From positions 171,889 through 235,888 of the forward strand of contig CAYPNF010000006.1 in assembly GCA_964411985.1 (NCBI GenBank): a stretch of DNA of 64,000 bases. The letters are read 5' to 3'. A model generated the notes under the pieces. The model worked only from the letters and a program-made list of their open reading frames with translations. It did not search any database and was not told the DNA's origin. This document shows, piece by piece, positions 25,326 through 34,734 of the stretch; within the stretch, counting starts at the first letter, position 1; the number at the start of each line of letters is the position of its first letter. A program made the translations under genes and the position numbers. Source of the stretch: CAYPNF01 sp964411985 (lineage in GTDB: Bacteria; Verrucomicrobiota; Verrucomicrobiia; Limisphaerales; J093).

Positions 25326-26060
25326 TCAGACGCCCCGCTGGGTCGGCGGCCAGATGAACTTGTGTTGCTGGAGCTGGAAGCGAACGGGCAGGGCATCCGA
25401 GAGGATTCTCTCGGCGAGTTGCTGTCGCGTGATGGATTGCTGGCCCGGGGGCACCTCCTTGAGCGAAGGGTGCTGCTGATCCAGCGCCAGCGGAGTGACC
25501 CAGGAGAACAGGATTGGACAAAGCTGGGCCAGCCGATGTTCCTCGATCTGCTGCTTTGCCCAGAGGTAATCCTCCTCGGTTCCGATCACGAATTTCAACT
25601 CGTCTCGCGACTTCAAGAGTTTCAGGTTCTCGAAGCGATTCCGGCCCATCTCCCCGCTGCTTGGACACTTGAGATCCATGATCCGGTGAACCCGGGGGTC
25701 CACCAGGGCGATGTCCACCGCCCCGCTGGTTTCCACCAGGACCGTCAGCCCCTCGTCACAGAAGCGCGTCATGAGCCCCAGGGATCCTGGCTGAAGCAGC
25801 GGTTCGCCCCCCGTCAATTCCACCAGGGGCAGTGGCCCATCGGCAGTCAGCCTGCGGTGGGGGCGCGCGATTTGGAGCACTTCCGCCACTGTTTCGTCCA
25901 GCGTCTTTCGGGTGCCAGCGGCGAAGGCGTAAGCGGAATCACAGTAGGAACAGCGCAAGTTGCATCCGGTGAGCCGGACCAAGATGCACGGCAGCCCAGC
26001 AAAGGTACTTTCCCCTTGAAGACTCAGGTAGATTTCATTGACTAGGACGCCATCAGTCAT
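25326..26060 (-). CDS. queE: 7-carboxy-7-deazaguanine synthase QueE
   Basis: QueE is a radical-SAM enzyme that contracts the CPH4 ring in queuosine precursor synthesis. ATG 26060 starts at MTDGVLVNEIYLSLQGESTF, the family's normal N-terminus; a 66-residue upstream extension is Ser/Pro-rich and is not used here. The cluster motif is C-NLR-C-SY-C followed by DSAYAF, and LVELTGGEPLLQ forms the SAM site. It is the first gene of the operon down to rsmI. QueA is encoded in the convergent unit, while queC, queD and queF are not in the window. Confidence 0.88.
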   Translation of the reverse strand: MTDGVLVNEIYLSLQGESTFAGLPCILVRLTGCNLRCSYCDSAYAFAAGTRKTLDETVAEVLQIARPHRRLTADGPLPLVELTGGEPLLQPGSLGLMTRFCDEGLTVLVETSGAVDIALVDPRVHRIMDLKCPSSGEMGRNRFENLKLLKSRDELKFVIGTEEDYLWAKQQIEEHRLAQLCPILFSWVTPLALDQQHPSLKEVPPGQQSITRQQLAERILSDALPVRFQLQQHKFIWPPTQRGV

Positions 26061-26242
26061 CTCCGCGATTCTAGTCGCATCCCGCAGGTGGGCAACCCCA
26101 AATCCACCCTCGCTTGTGCATGGGAAGAATGGGGTAGCCGAGCTTGCGGATGTGACCTCCTCAGTCTCGGGCTCTGGCGAGTTGCCCGGAAGGTGCGCCT
26201 GCAAGTTGACACCACTCGCCCTCCTGCCTACTGTCTTGCCCG

Positions 26243-27514
26243 ATGACTCGGCTGCCATTCGAGTTGATGCTCGCTCTCCGATACCTGCGCCCGAAGAGGA
26301 CGTTTGTGTCGGCGATCACTCTCATTTCGATTGCCGGAGTCATGTTGGGGGTGGCGGTTCTGATCATCGTGATCTCGGTCATGACGGGCTTCGATAATCA
26401 GTTCCGCGGCAAGATCCTCGGTTTCAGCGCCCATCTGCGTGTGGAGCCTTACCGCGGCAGATTGACCGACTACAAGGCCTTGGTTCCGACCATCCTGAGC
26501 AACAGGCTCGTCAAGGGAGTTGCTCCGTTCGTTATGGGTCAAATCCTTCTTGAGACTCAGCCTGAACAAGGGGAGCCTCTGACGGTAGCTCCGCTGATTC
26601 GTGGGATTGATCCCTTGCAGGAGACCCAGGTCTCCATGTTTCTTCAGAACGTGAAGCTTGGTACGAACGACCTGCGAGGATACAGCATGCTGATGGGACG
26701 ACGGTTGGCCGAGTCTTTGCGCGTGAGGGTGGGTGATCACCTGGCCGTCTACTCCATCCGGCAGTTCCATGAATGGCGAAGCAGCAGGAAAGCAGGGGTG
26801 GAGCAGGGGCCCGTTGCCGAAGACTACACGCTGCGAGGGATCTTCGACGTCGGATTCTATGATTTTGACTCCTCCTACGTGATCAGTTCCCTGATGAACG
26901 CTCAGGACCTCTATGGGATCGAGTCGGATGTTCATGGGCTCAATGTGGCACTTCATGATCCGGAGCAGGCTGCTTTGGCGCGTTCGGAGCTGCTGGCTGC
27001 ATTGGGCGGTGAGTTTAATGTGACCACCTGGATGGAGGATAACTCGGCTATCCTCGACGCGTTGATCGTGGAGAAGAATGTGATGTTTTACATCCTCTTC
27101 TTCATCACCATCGTGGCGGCTTTTGGGATCACGAGCGCGCTGATTACCTTTGTAGTGCAGAAAACCCGTGAGATCGGCATGCTCAAGGCCTTGGGAGCCA
27201 CCAGCCAGCAGGTGATGTGGATCTTCCTCGGGCAGAGCCTGGCGGTGGGAACACTCGGCGTCAGCCTCGGTTTCGGCTTGGGACTGCTAGCTGTGCATTA
27301 TCGGAACGAGTTTCTTTTCTTCATGCGCCGGGCAACCGGTTGGGAACTCTTCCCGGCCAAGATCTATAATTTCAGTGAACTTCCCGCTTTGCTCCAAGCC
27401 CCTGACATTGCGGTCATTTGCGGCGGTTCTCTGGTCATTTGCCTCTTGGCAGGGGTGATCCCTGCTTGGAATGCAAGCCGACTGAAACCTGTGGAGGCGT
27501 TGCGCCATGAATAA
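26243..27514 (+). CDS. Lipoprotein-releasing ABC transporter permease, LolC/E type
   Basis: The 423-residue permease has the LolC/E layout: helix 1 (ITLISIAGVMLGVAVLIIVISVMTGF, residue 25), a large periplasmic MacB-like domain (residues 55-270), then three helices (ILFFITIVAAFGITSALITFVV, IFLGQSLAVGTLGVSLGFGLGLL, IAVICGGSLVICLLAGVIPAW). The C-terminal NASRLKPVEALRHE is the FtsX/LolC ending. With LolD it moves lipoproteins from the inner membrane to LolA. The gene overlaps lolD by 8 bp. It runs divergently from the queE operon with a 182-bp spacer. One permease gene suggests a homodimer (LolF-like); a heterodimer partner could lie elsewhere. Confidence 0.9.
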   Translation: MTRLPFELMLALRYLRPKRTFVSAITLISIAGVMLGVAVLIIVISVMTGFDNQFRGKILGFSAHLRVEPYRGRLTDYKALVPTILSNRLVKGVAPFVMGQILLETQPEQGEPLTVAPLIRGIDPLQETQVSMFLQNVKLGTNDLRGYSMLMGRRLAESLRVRVGDHLAVYSIRQFHEWRSSRKAGVEQGPVAEDYTLRGIFDVGFYDFDSSYVISSLMNAQDLYGIESDVHGLNVALHDPEQAALARSELLAALGGEFNVTTWMEDNSAILDALIVEKNVMFYILFFITIVAAFGITSALITFVVQKTREIGMLKALGATSQQVMWIFLGQSLAVGTLGVSLGFGLGLLAVHYRNEFLFFMRRATGWELFPAKIYNFSELPALLQAPDIAVICGGSLVICLLAGVIPAWNASRLKPVEALRHE

Positions 27515-28217
27515 CTCCCAAGCCGCCGGGGTTTCCAACGTCCTGCTCGAGGCCAGAAACGTCAGTCACCGGTATAAGCTAGACCATAGCTCGGTGGAGG
27601 TTCTGCGTGGCGTGAGCCTTGAGGTTGTTCGAGGCTCCTTCATCGCTCTGCGCGGAGCGTCGGGCGCAGGAAAGAGCACGCTCTTGCACCTTCTCGGGGG
27701 GCTCGACCAGCCTAGCGAAGGGGAAATCTGGGTGGACGGAATCAACCTAGGGGTGATGTCGGCCAAGAACCTCGCGGCTTTTCGTAGCCAAAAAGTGGGT
27801 TTCGTCTTTCAGGCCTACCATCTCTTGCCCGAATTGGACGCTCTGGAGAACGTTTGCCTGCCAGCTCGTATCCGACGGGCGGATGTTACCAAGACCGAGG
27901 AGCGCGGCAGAGCCCTGCTTAAGCGGGTCGGGCTCGAACGGCGCTTGCGACATCGGCCCAGCGAATTGTCTGGAGGAGAACAGCAGCGGGTCGCGATCGC
28001 ACGGTCTTTGGTCAATTCTCCAGAAATCCTCTTTGCGGACGAACCAACCGGCAACCTGGACTCCCACAATGGCCAGGAGATCATTCGCCTGCTCGTGGAA
28101 CTCCAAGCTGAAAACGGTATGACTCTCCTGGTAGCGACGCACGACCACAAGGTGGCCCAGCACGCGCCTGTCGTCATTGATCTTGTCGATGGACAAATTG
28201 CTGTGCCTGCTCCATAA
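27507..28217 (+). CDS. lolD: LolD-type ABC transporter ATP-binding protein
   Basis: The 236-residue ATPase has Walker A GASGAGKST, Q-loop FVFQAYHLLPEL, signature LSGGEQQRVAIARSL, Walker B ILFADEPTGNLD and switch ATHD. This is the LolD/MacB/FtsE class, as expected from its overlap with the LolC/E permease gene. The pair is enough for a lipoprotein-release transporter. The last bases precede the esterase ATG by only 7 bp, so the three genes may be cotranscribed. Confidence 0.93.
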   Translation: MNNSQAAGVSNVLLEARNVSHRYKLDHSSVEVLRGVSLEVVRGSFIALRGASGAGKSTLLHLLGGLDQPSEGEIWVDGINLGVMSAKNLAAFRSQKVGFVFQAYHLLPELDALENVCLPARIRRADVTKTEERGRALLKRVGLERRLRHRPSELSGGEQQRVAIARSLVNSPEILFADEPTGNLDSHNGQEIIRLLVELQAENGMTLLVATHDHKVAQHAPVVIDLVDGQIAVPAP

Positions 28218-28224
28218 CCGATCC

Positions 28225-29082
28225 ATGAAATACTCATGGCTGGTTGGGCTCCTGTGTGGGGCGTGTGTCGGTGCGATGGCTGCGGATCCGGTGCCCTTTC
28301 GCCTTTGGTCGGGCGACGCTCCCGGGGCCAAGGGACAGGAGGATAAGGATATTCCCACTCTGACCCCTTACTTGCCGGCGAAAGAGAAGGCCGTTGGGTC
28401 CTCGGTCGTGGTGTTGCCCGGGGGAGGTTACGGTGGCCTCGCCCAGCATGAGGGTAAAGACTATGCCCTTTGGCTCAACGAACAGGGAATTACCGCTTTC
28501 GTGCTCAAGTACCGTCTTGGCCCTGCGGGCTATCGGCATCCTTGCATGTTGCAGGACGCCGCGCGGGCCGTCCGCACGGTTCGGAGTCGGGCTGCTGAGT
28601 TTGGTGTCCATCCGCAAAAGATTGGCATCATGGGCTCTTCTGCTGGTGGTCACTTGGCTTCGACGTTGGTGACCCACTGGGACCTTGGCAAGACGGACGA
28701 TCCTGATCCGATTGAGAGAGTCAGCAGCCGCCCGGACGTGGGAATCCTGTGCTATGCTGTCATCAGCATGGGGCCGTATACCCACCAGGGTTCGCGCAAC
28801 AATCTGCTGGGTGACAAGCCCTCCTCGGAGCTTCTCTGGAGCTTGTCCAACGAACTCCAGGTGAATCCCCAAACACCGCCGTGCTTCATCTGGCACACCT
28901 GGGAAGATACGGCAGTACCCGTGGAAAACAGCCTGCAGTTTGCCGCTGCCCTCCAGAAGGCCCGTGTCCCCTTCGACCTGCACGTCTATGAGAAGGGCCA
29001 ACACGGGATTGGGCTTGCAGGGGGCCATCCCTGGACCAAGGACTGCTCGTACTGGCTGAAGACTCGAGGCTTTCTGCCCTGA
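28225..29082 (+). CDS. Secreted alpha/beta hydrolase, acetylxylan-esterase-like (BD-FAE type)
   Basis: The protein starts with a signal peptide (MKYSWLVGLLCGACVGAMA, cut near ADP), so ATG 28225 is preferred over a start 16 codons upstream. The oxyanion motif VVLPGGGYGGLAQHEG, the nucleophile elbow GSSAGGHLAST, an Asp in WEDTAVPVENS and the His in EKGQHGIGLAGG complete a serine-hydrolase triad. The 285-residue length matches carbohydrate esterases that deacetylate plant polysaccharides. The exact substrate is not determined. A bidirectional terminator follows. Confidence 0.87.
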   Translation: MKYSWLVGLLCGACVGAMAADPVPFRLWSGDAPGAKGQEDKDIPTLTPYLPAKEKAVGSSVVVLPGGGYGGLAQHEGKDYALWLNEQGITAFVLKYRLGPAGYRHPCMLQDAARAVRTVRSRAAEFGVHPQKIGIMGSSAGGHLASTLVTHWDLGKTDDPDPIERVSSRPDVGILCYAVISMGPYTHQGSRNNLLGDKPSSELLWSLSNELQVNPQTPPCFIWHTWEDTAVPVENSLQFAAALQKARVPFDLHVYEKGQHGIGLAGGHPWTKDCSYWLKTRGFLP

Positions 29083-29096
29083 GTCTCTCCCGAAGC

Positions 29097-29174
29097 CTTA
29101 GTCGCAGCCTTAATCGAAACCTTCGTCGAAACCAATCGAATCCGACAAAGGCTGCGATTAAGGTTGCGACAAAG
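29097..29174. terminator. Bidirectional terminator-like inverted repeat
   Basis: The arms CTTAGTCGCAGCCTTAATCG (29097-29116) and CGATTAAGGTTGCGACAAAG (29155-29174) pair with two mismatches across 38 nt. The loop contains shorter related repeats (GAAACCTTCGTCG). It lies between the convergent esterase and exported-protein genes. There is no long T run, so Rho-independent action is uncertain. Confidence 0.5.
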
Positions 29175-29188
29175 GGCAGTGGCTGGTG

Positions 29189-31174
29189 TCAATTCCGGGT
29201 GAGAGTGATCTGCCACTCCTGGAAGTCGCCCAGCGTAATCGTGCCCTTGAGGGTGTTCCCGCTAAGGATGCCCCCAGCGAATTCGTAAGGGAAGGCGACG
29301 GTCTCGCCGTTGCCGCTGAGGGTTCCGGTTCCCTCAGCATCGACCAGGCCGATCGATCCGGTGACCAGTCCGTTTTCCAGTTTTAACGCGTAGGTTCCTC
29401 CTGGGTCACACCCGTCCGGGTCGTTGCAGTAGAGGAGCGTCTCGAGCATCGTGCCGTTGAATTGGAAGGTTCCGCTGAACGGCGAGGCCGTGGTGCCCTG
29501 TCCACGCAGCTTGATGGTCACGGTCGCCGTCAGTTTCTGCTCCCACGCTGCCACCGGGTAGGTGTCGGTGAAGGTCTCGCTCACGTTCGCCGTATAGGTC
29601 ACCAGGTCTGTTGATGGCCTCAACCCGGCAAAGATCACGTCGGAATTGGCAAAAGCGGTGGACGCGACGGAGGTGGGTTGGGTCAGGTCTTGGGCACCCA
29701 GAATCGCCTTGGAGGTACCGAGAAACAGCGAGGCTCGAGCGGTTAGGTCCTCGCTGGCCCCGTGGCTAAGAAACACCCCTTCCAAAAGACGCCCTTGGAG
29801 TTCGTCCTGAAGATAGGCCTGGCTTCCCTTCTGAATGTGATTCAACGCCGGCCGGTAGTCGTCCAGTGTCACCTCCCTGCCGGTTTGCACTCCGATAAAC
29901 GGGGCGGCTAACGACATGGCACTCGCGCCCATGACCGCAGGAGCCACGTAAGCGGTGAAGAAGAGAACCGCCCCCGCGGTCCCGGCCAACGCTGCGGCTG
30001 CCGGTGCCGATGCCACACCCAATACGACCGCCGTTGTGGCCAGGATTCCCACCCCAAGGCCGCCGACGGTATTGAAGCGCTCGAACATGTCAAAGGTCGG
30101 CTGCGACGAAGTCCCGGGGCCGGGGTCGAATACACTCTGCAAACCGGCGATCCAATCCGGATTCTCTGTGGTTCCTGCGAGGGACAAGGGCTTTGCCATT
30201 AGGCTCATCATTCCCGCTGGTTGGTAATTCACCAGGCACGCGGCGATCATGCGGTCCAGGGCAGCCACCCCTTCGAGATCTAGGACCACGTCCCGGCCAC
30301 CGATCTGGCCAAGCACGGCTCGTGGGGTCTGACCGTTGATGACCTTCTGGATCTCGGTTTTCGCCAGGGCCACGTTGCCCTGCATCGTCATCAGGTTGTT
30401 GCGAAGCTGGGCGGCATCCAGCTTACCGCTCGAGGCAGACTCGATGGTTTGCCACCGACCCGCAGCCCTGGACAGTAGGTTGGTAAGCTGGGTGAGGTAT
30501 TCCAGGGTCACCACGCCAGAGCTCAAGCCGAGCGAGGGAAGCTCCGCGATCTGGAGCTCCTGAGAGGAGACAAAGAGCCGCCGCAGGCCTGAAGTCTCTT
30601 GGCGAACAGCCACCTTGACCGCCCCGCCATGAGGGTGGGCATTGTCGGCACTCACCAAGAAAGGTGCCATGACGGCAATGCTCCCCGTGCTGACATTCAT
30701 AGCTCGCACGCTCGTTACATTCCCCACCGCATCTCGAAACTCCACATAGGTGGTCAGGGCCGGGTCGAACCCATTCCCTGTGAGCAGCAACCTTTGCCCG
30801 GGTGCGGCATCGGTGGCACTCAATTGGATCTCCTGGCCCTTCTCGACGAGACGGTAGAAACGTTTCGGAAGTGCGGAAGCTTGGCTATCCGCAAACTCCG
30901 TGGTGCCCACCACTCCCACGTTGGTCGACAAAGGAGTCCACTGGACCAAATCGGGTGATCCCTGCACCAGGTAGGTTAGAGCGCCAGACGATGAAATCTG
31001 CAGCCTCACGGCTCCATTGCCATCTCGGGTCGCGGACAGAATCCTCAGGGTTGGCTCGCTTCCCTGCGCGAGTTGGCCAAGACACCCGACGCAGAGCCAG
31101 GGAAGGAGACTAAGCAGCGGGCCTACTCGGAGGAAAACAGTGTGAGCTCGAAAGAGTCTTGTTAAGTAGTTCAC
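29189..31174 (-). CDS. Large exported protein with verrucomicrobial 'FYRLV' module and TIG-like domain
   Basis: The 661-residue protein begins at GTG with a signal peptide (LLSLLPWLCVGCLGQLAQGS). Residues 40-110 hold the beta module seen at the ends of many verrucomicrobial secreted proteins: LTYLVQGSPDLVQWTPLSTN, then RFYRLVEKG; here it is N-terminal. A TIG/IPT-like domain follows (APGQRLLLTGNGFDP, residue 123). The middle part includes hydrophobic Ala/Gly-rich helices near residues 375-420 (ILATTAVVLGVASAPAAAALAG). The C-terminal 100 residues are beta-rich. Function is unknown. Its hydrophobic centre is unusual for a secreted protein and might insert in a membrane. Confidence 0.65.
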   Translation of the reverse strand: MNYLTRLFRAHTVFLRVGPLLSLLPWLCVGCLGQLAQGSEPTLRILSATRDGNGAVRLQISSSGALTYLVQGSPDLVQWTPLSTNVGVVGTTEFADSQASALPKRFYRLVEKGQEIQLSATDAAPGQRLLLTGNGFDPALTTYVEFRDAVGNVTSVRAMNVSTGSIAVMAPFLVSADNAHPHGGAVKVAVRQETSGLRRLFVSSQELQIAELPSLGLSSGVVTLEYLTQLTNLLSRAAGRWQTIESASSGKLDAAQLRNNLMTMQGNVALAKTEIQKVINGQTPRAVLGQIGGRDVVLDLEGVAALDRMIAACLVNYQPAGMMSLMAKPLSLAGTTENPDWIAGLQSVFDPGPGTSSQPTFDMFERFNTVGGLGVGILATTAVVLGVASAPAAAALAGTAGAVLFFTAYVAPAVMGASAMSLAAPFIGVQTGREVTLDDYRPALNHIQKGSQAYLQDELQGRLLEGVFLSHGASEDLTARASLFLGTSKAILGAQDLTQPTSVASTAFANSDVIFAGLRPSTDLVTYTANVSETFTDTYPVAAWEQKLTATVTIKLRGQGTTASPFSGTFQFNGTMLETLLYCNDPDGCDPGGTYALKLENGLVTGSIGLVDAEGTGTLSGNGETVAFPYEFAGGILSGNTLKGTITLGDFQEWQITLTRN

Positions 31175-31333
31175 TAGGAAAGGGAGACTAGGTCACCGAA
31201 ACGACTGTGGGGAAGAGGAAAATGAATAGGACGTCCTCTTCACCTCCCATTGAGTGACCTGCGATCCTGGTGGAATGGGCCCCCGGCGTTTCAACGCGAC
31301 CTGCTGGATCTGTCCTTTTGCCGAGGTGGTAGG

Positions 31334-31522
31334 TTAAGGCCTGAGGAGTCGGAAGAATAGAGCGGACAAGTTCAGCGATAGTCCGACGGAAGTCACGCCC
31401 TCTGAGCCGGGGACGTTTTGCCAGTCGGCCGCCGCGAGGTTGAACGTCTTCTGTAGCTTGGGCTCAGGATCACCCAGCCAGGATACCCTCAACCTGGGCG
31501 GATTTCGCTTCTCAGCTTTCAT
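31334..31522 (-). CDS. 62-residue protein: free copy of the verrucomicrobial secreted-protein beta module
   Basis: The ATG overlaps the stop of the upstream hybrid-kinase gene (ATGA), so translation is probably coupled. The sequence reads as one module: LRVSWLGDPEPKLQKTF, ADWQNVPG, and the terminal FFRLLRP, matching the pattern that ends many exported verrucomicrobial proteins. There is no signal peptide, so the protein should stay in the cytoplasm with the kinase. Function is unknown. A remnant of a decayed exported-protein gene is an alternative, but the precise overlap argues against chance. The next 159 bp show nothing clear. Confidence 0.6.
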   Translation of the reverse strand: MKAEKRNPPRLRVSWLGDPEPKLQKTFNLAAADWQNVPGSEGVTSVGLSLNLSALFFRLLRP

Positions 31523-34500
31523 GCCTTGCTCTCCTCCGACAGTGCGTCGCGCACCTTGTCTGCCAGGCTCTCGACAGTGAAGGGTTTCTGGATGAAATGA
31601 ATGCCCTCGTCCAGCACGCCGTGATGGGCAATGACGTCGGCGGTGTATCCGGACATAAACAGGCGTTTGAGTCCAGGATAGAGCGAGAGCAGACGCTTGG
31701 CCAGCTCCCGCCCGTTCATCTCCGGCATCACCACGTCGGTCAGGAGCAGATGAATGGGCCCAGGATGTTCCTGGGCCAGACGGATGGCCTCGCCGGGCGT
31801 GGACGCCGCCAGCAACGTGTAGCCGAGGTCTTCCAGCGTCCGCTTGCCGATCCGCAGCAATGAAGGTTCGTCCTCCACCAGGAGGATCGTTTCGTGACCT
31901 CGAGCGACGGTTGGCGCCGGACCGAGCGATTGAATCCGTTCGGCCTTGTCCGTGTGCCGGGGTAGGTAGATGGTGAAGGTTGTGCCATGAGCCGGTTCGC
32001 TATAGACATGGATGAAACCTTGGTTCTGACGAACGATACCGTAAACGGTGGCCAGTCCCAAGCCGGTGCCCTGGCCCACGCCCTTGGTGGTGAAGAAAGG
32101 CTCGAAAAGGTGGGCCAAGGTCTCTTGGTCCATGCCGCAGCCGTTGTCACTCAAGCAGATCCGTACGTAGTCCCCCGGGACGAAGCCCGGATGTTGGGCG
32201 ACATAGGTCTCGTCAAAGGTGGTATTGTTCGTCTCCAGGGTGATTCTGCCAATGCCGGTAATGGCGTCGCGGGCATTGACGCACAGGTTGGCCAGAATTT
32301 GGTCGACCTGGCTGGGATCGACCCTCACTGGCCAGAGATCTGAAGCGGGTGCCCAAGCCAAATCGATGTGTTCACCGATGAGTCGCCGCAGCATCTTAAG
32401 CATGCCTTCCACGGTCGCATTCAGGTCGAGCACCCGGGGCGCTACTGTCTGCTTGCGGGCAAAGGCGAGCAGTTGGCGAGTGAGATCAGCAGAGCGATGG
32501 GCGCACTTCTCGATCTCCTCCAGGTTTTCGCGCAAGGGATTGTCCGTCGGCAGGTTCCGCAGGGCGAAACTCACATTCCCAAGAATGGCCGCCAGCATGT
32601 TGTTGAAGTCGTGAGCCACGCCACCGGCCAAGCGCCCAATAGACTCCATTCTCTGCGCCTGGGTCAGTTGCGATTGCAGCTTCTCTCGTTCGGCCTCAGC
32701 CCGCTTGCGCTCGGTGATGTCGAGAAACGTCACGACGATCTGGCGCAACTGCTTTTGATCATCGAACTCGGGGAAAGCATTGACCAGCACCCAAGTCAGG
32801 ACGTCACTGGCTGGGCGATTTACGCCCAAGACGAAATTGACCAGAGGCCGCTGGTTGGCCAACACCTGCATCACCGGGTACTCTTCCAGGGGCATGAGAC
32901 GACCCGTTTCGTGGATAAAGTGCCAGGCGGGATCAATCGCCATCTTGCCGAGCATTTGGTCGTCCGATAATCCCAGCAACTTCAAAGCCGTCTTGTTGAA
33001 GAGAAGAATCCGCGTGTCGGGCGCATGAACCACGACTCCTGCGTTGAGGTTGTGGATCAGGTTCCGGTGCTGTTCCTCGCTGGCGCGCAGCGCTCCCTCC
33101 GCCTGTTTCTGTGCTGTGATGTCCTGGACCATGCCTACGGAACGGATGACCAGTCCGGTTGCGTCGCGTTCGTGAACGCACCTTTCATAGACGCAGCGGA
33201 TCTCCCCAGACTGTGGGCGCACAATCCTATGTTCAATTTCGTAGGAGTCTTTTCCTTCCTGCAAGGATCCGGAATACGCAGCGTCCACTGCGGCCCGGTC
33301 CTCGGGATGAACGGCCGCGAGAAAGGCCTCGTAGGTGGCGGCGAATTGCTGAGGCGCGAGACCAAAGATGCGATAGGTTTCATCCGACCAGATCAAGCGG
33401 TTGGTTGCGGCATCCAGCATCCAACTGCCGATGTGGGCGATCTGCTGGGACTGGGCCAGCAGGGCTTCGTTCAAGCGCAGCGCCTGATCGGTTATCTTAC
33501 GCTCGGTGATATCTCGCTGCATGCCCCAGATATGGACCAGCCGTCCTTGCTCGATGACGCCCGTGTAATTCTCCAAAAGGTGGACGGTGCGGCCGGTCGG
33601 ATCGACGTCTTGCGTCTCTTCATCCCGCACCTGAAAGGCAAGGGACCGAAGGACTCGCTGCGCCCGCTTTCCGTAGTCGGGCGCAAACTCGGTGGCGCGG
33701 TGGCCGACCATCGCTTCCACCGTCAGCCCATACATCTGCGCCAAGGCGTCATTCACCTCGCCCACTAGCGCCGCCTCGGATAGACGCTCGACTTGGACTG
33801 TCTCGGGCAGGTCGATGGGGACCGGCGGTATGAAATCGATTCGATAGATCCCCTCGCTGGCGTTGCTGACAAAGTTGCGGTAGCGGCTTTCGGCCTGGCG
33901 CAGGGCCGCCTCGGCCCGCTTGCGTTCTGTGGCGTCGAGAATGGCGCCGTTCCAGCAGATGCCGCCGTCCGGTAACGCGCTTGGATTGGCGTCGCCGCGC
34001 AGCCACTTGGTTTCCCCGGTTTTTCCCACGATCCTGAATTCATACACCCAGCGGCTCATGGAATCGGCGGATTTCTGGATGGACGACCACATTCCGGCAA
34101 GGTCATCGGGATGCACATCATCGAAAAGGCGGGAAGCATCGCGAAGTTCGTCCAAGGGCCTGCCCAACAGCAAGACGGCCCCTTCGCTCATGAAGGGAAT
34201 CTCCACCGACCCATCGGGACGCCGTATGAACTGATAGACCGCACCGGGAAGGTTGGTGGCGACCTGGCGCAGCAAGGCTTCGGCCCGCTGGCGATCTTCG
34301 TTTTCCCGGGTCAGGTCTTCGACCAAGTTGATGTAGGCGTTCCGAGATTGACGCAATTGATCCACGGTAGCCTGCAGCTCCAGCAGGCGGTCGTCGGCCA
34401 ACTGGCCAACCGTCGAGCGCTCCTTTTCCAGTTTCTCCTCGAACTCCAGGCGCTCTAGCACCACCGCGAGCATCTGGGCCGCGTTGTGGAGGAGGCTTTG

Positions 34501-34734
34501 GTCTTCCCCGGACATCGGCTTCGTCTTTGCTGCAACGATATACCCGTATGCCGAATTCCGGGTGGCGATGGGGAAGCTGGGTTGGGTCCCGTCCGGCTCC
34601 CCGGCGGCAAGTTGAAAGGTCTGCGGGGCAAATAGGCTGTCGAGGCTCTCCAGGAAGAGCCCCGTGACCTTGCTCCGGCTGCGCATCTGCGAGAGATTGA
34701 GCAACAGCAGGAACAGATCGTTGGCGCGGTTCAT
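31519..34734 (-). CDS. Multi-PAS hybrid histidine kinase with receiver domain
   Basis: ATG 34734 overlaps the stop of the MEDS gene, which fixes the start (1071 residues). In order: a GAF-like N-terminus (residues 1-110), a coiled coil, about four PAS/PAC units (each ending ...DATERKRAEAAL, RDITERKITDQAL, QDITAQKQAEGAL, LDITERKRAEAER), an intact H-box AGGVAHDFNNMLAAILGN, an ATPase domain (NLCVNARDAI, SDNGCGMD, FEPFFTTKGVGQGTGLGLATVYG) and a receiver (LLVEDEPSLL, LLTDVVMPEM, MSGYT, IQKPF). No membrane helices are seen. The upstream MEDS protein is probably its sensory partner. No output regulator is adjacent, and the phosphorelay target is unknown. Confidence 0.93.
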   Translation of the reverse strand: MNRANDLFLLLLNLSQMRSRSKVTGLFLESLDSLFAPQTFQLAAGEPDGTQPSFPIATRNSAYGYIVAAKTKPMSGEDQSLLHNAAQMLAVVLERLEFEEKLEKERSTVGQLADDRLLELQATVDQLRQSRNAYINLVEDLTRENEDRQRAEALLRQVATNLPGAVYQFIRRPDGSVEIPFMSEGAVLLLGRPLDELRDASRLFDDVHPDDLAGMWSSIQKSADSMSRWVYEFRIVGKTGETKWLRGDANPSALPDGGICWNGAILDATERKRAEAALRQAESRYRNFVSNASEGIYRIDFIPPVPIDLPETVQVERLSEAALVGEVNDALAQMYGLTVEAMVGHRATEFAPDYGKRAQRVLRSLAFQVRDEETQDVDPTGRTVHLLENYTGVIEQGRLVHIWGMQRDITERKITDQALRLNEALLAQSQQIAHIGSWMLDAATNRLIWSDETYRIFGLAPQQFAATYEAFLAAVHPEDRAAVDAAYSGSLQEGKDSYEIEHRIVRPQSGEIRCVYERCVHERDATGLVIRSVGMVQDITAQKQAEGALRASEEQHRNLIHNLNAGVVVHAPDTRILLFNKTALKLLGLSDDQMLGKMAIDPAWHFIHETGRLMPLEEYPVMQVLANQRPLVNFVLGVNRPASDVLTWVLVNAFPEFDDQKQLRQIVVTFLDITERKRAEAEREKLQSQLTQAQRMESIGRLAGGVAHDFNNMLAAILGNVSFALRNLPTDNPLRENLEEIEKCAHRSADLTRQLLAFARKQTVAPRVLDLNATVEGMLKMLRRLIGEHIDLAWAPASDLWPVRVDPSQVDQILANLCVNARDAITGIGRITLETNNTTFDETYVAQHPGFVPGDYVRICLSDNGCGMDQETLAHLFEPFFTTKGVGQGTGLGLATVYGIVRQNQGFIHVYSEPAHGTTFTIYLPRHTDKAERIQSLGPAPTVARGHETILLVEDEPSLLRIGKRTLEDLGYTLLAASTPGEAIRLAQEHPGPIHLLLTDVVMPEMNGRELAKRLLSLYPGLKRLFMSGYTADVIAHHGVLDEGIHFIQKPFTVESLADKVRDALSEESKA

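Noticed and set aside
26061..26258. 66-residue N-terminal extension of QueE
   Set aside because: Low-complexity sequence not found in the family; the canonical start is ATG 26060 and the region should hold the divergent promoters.
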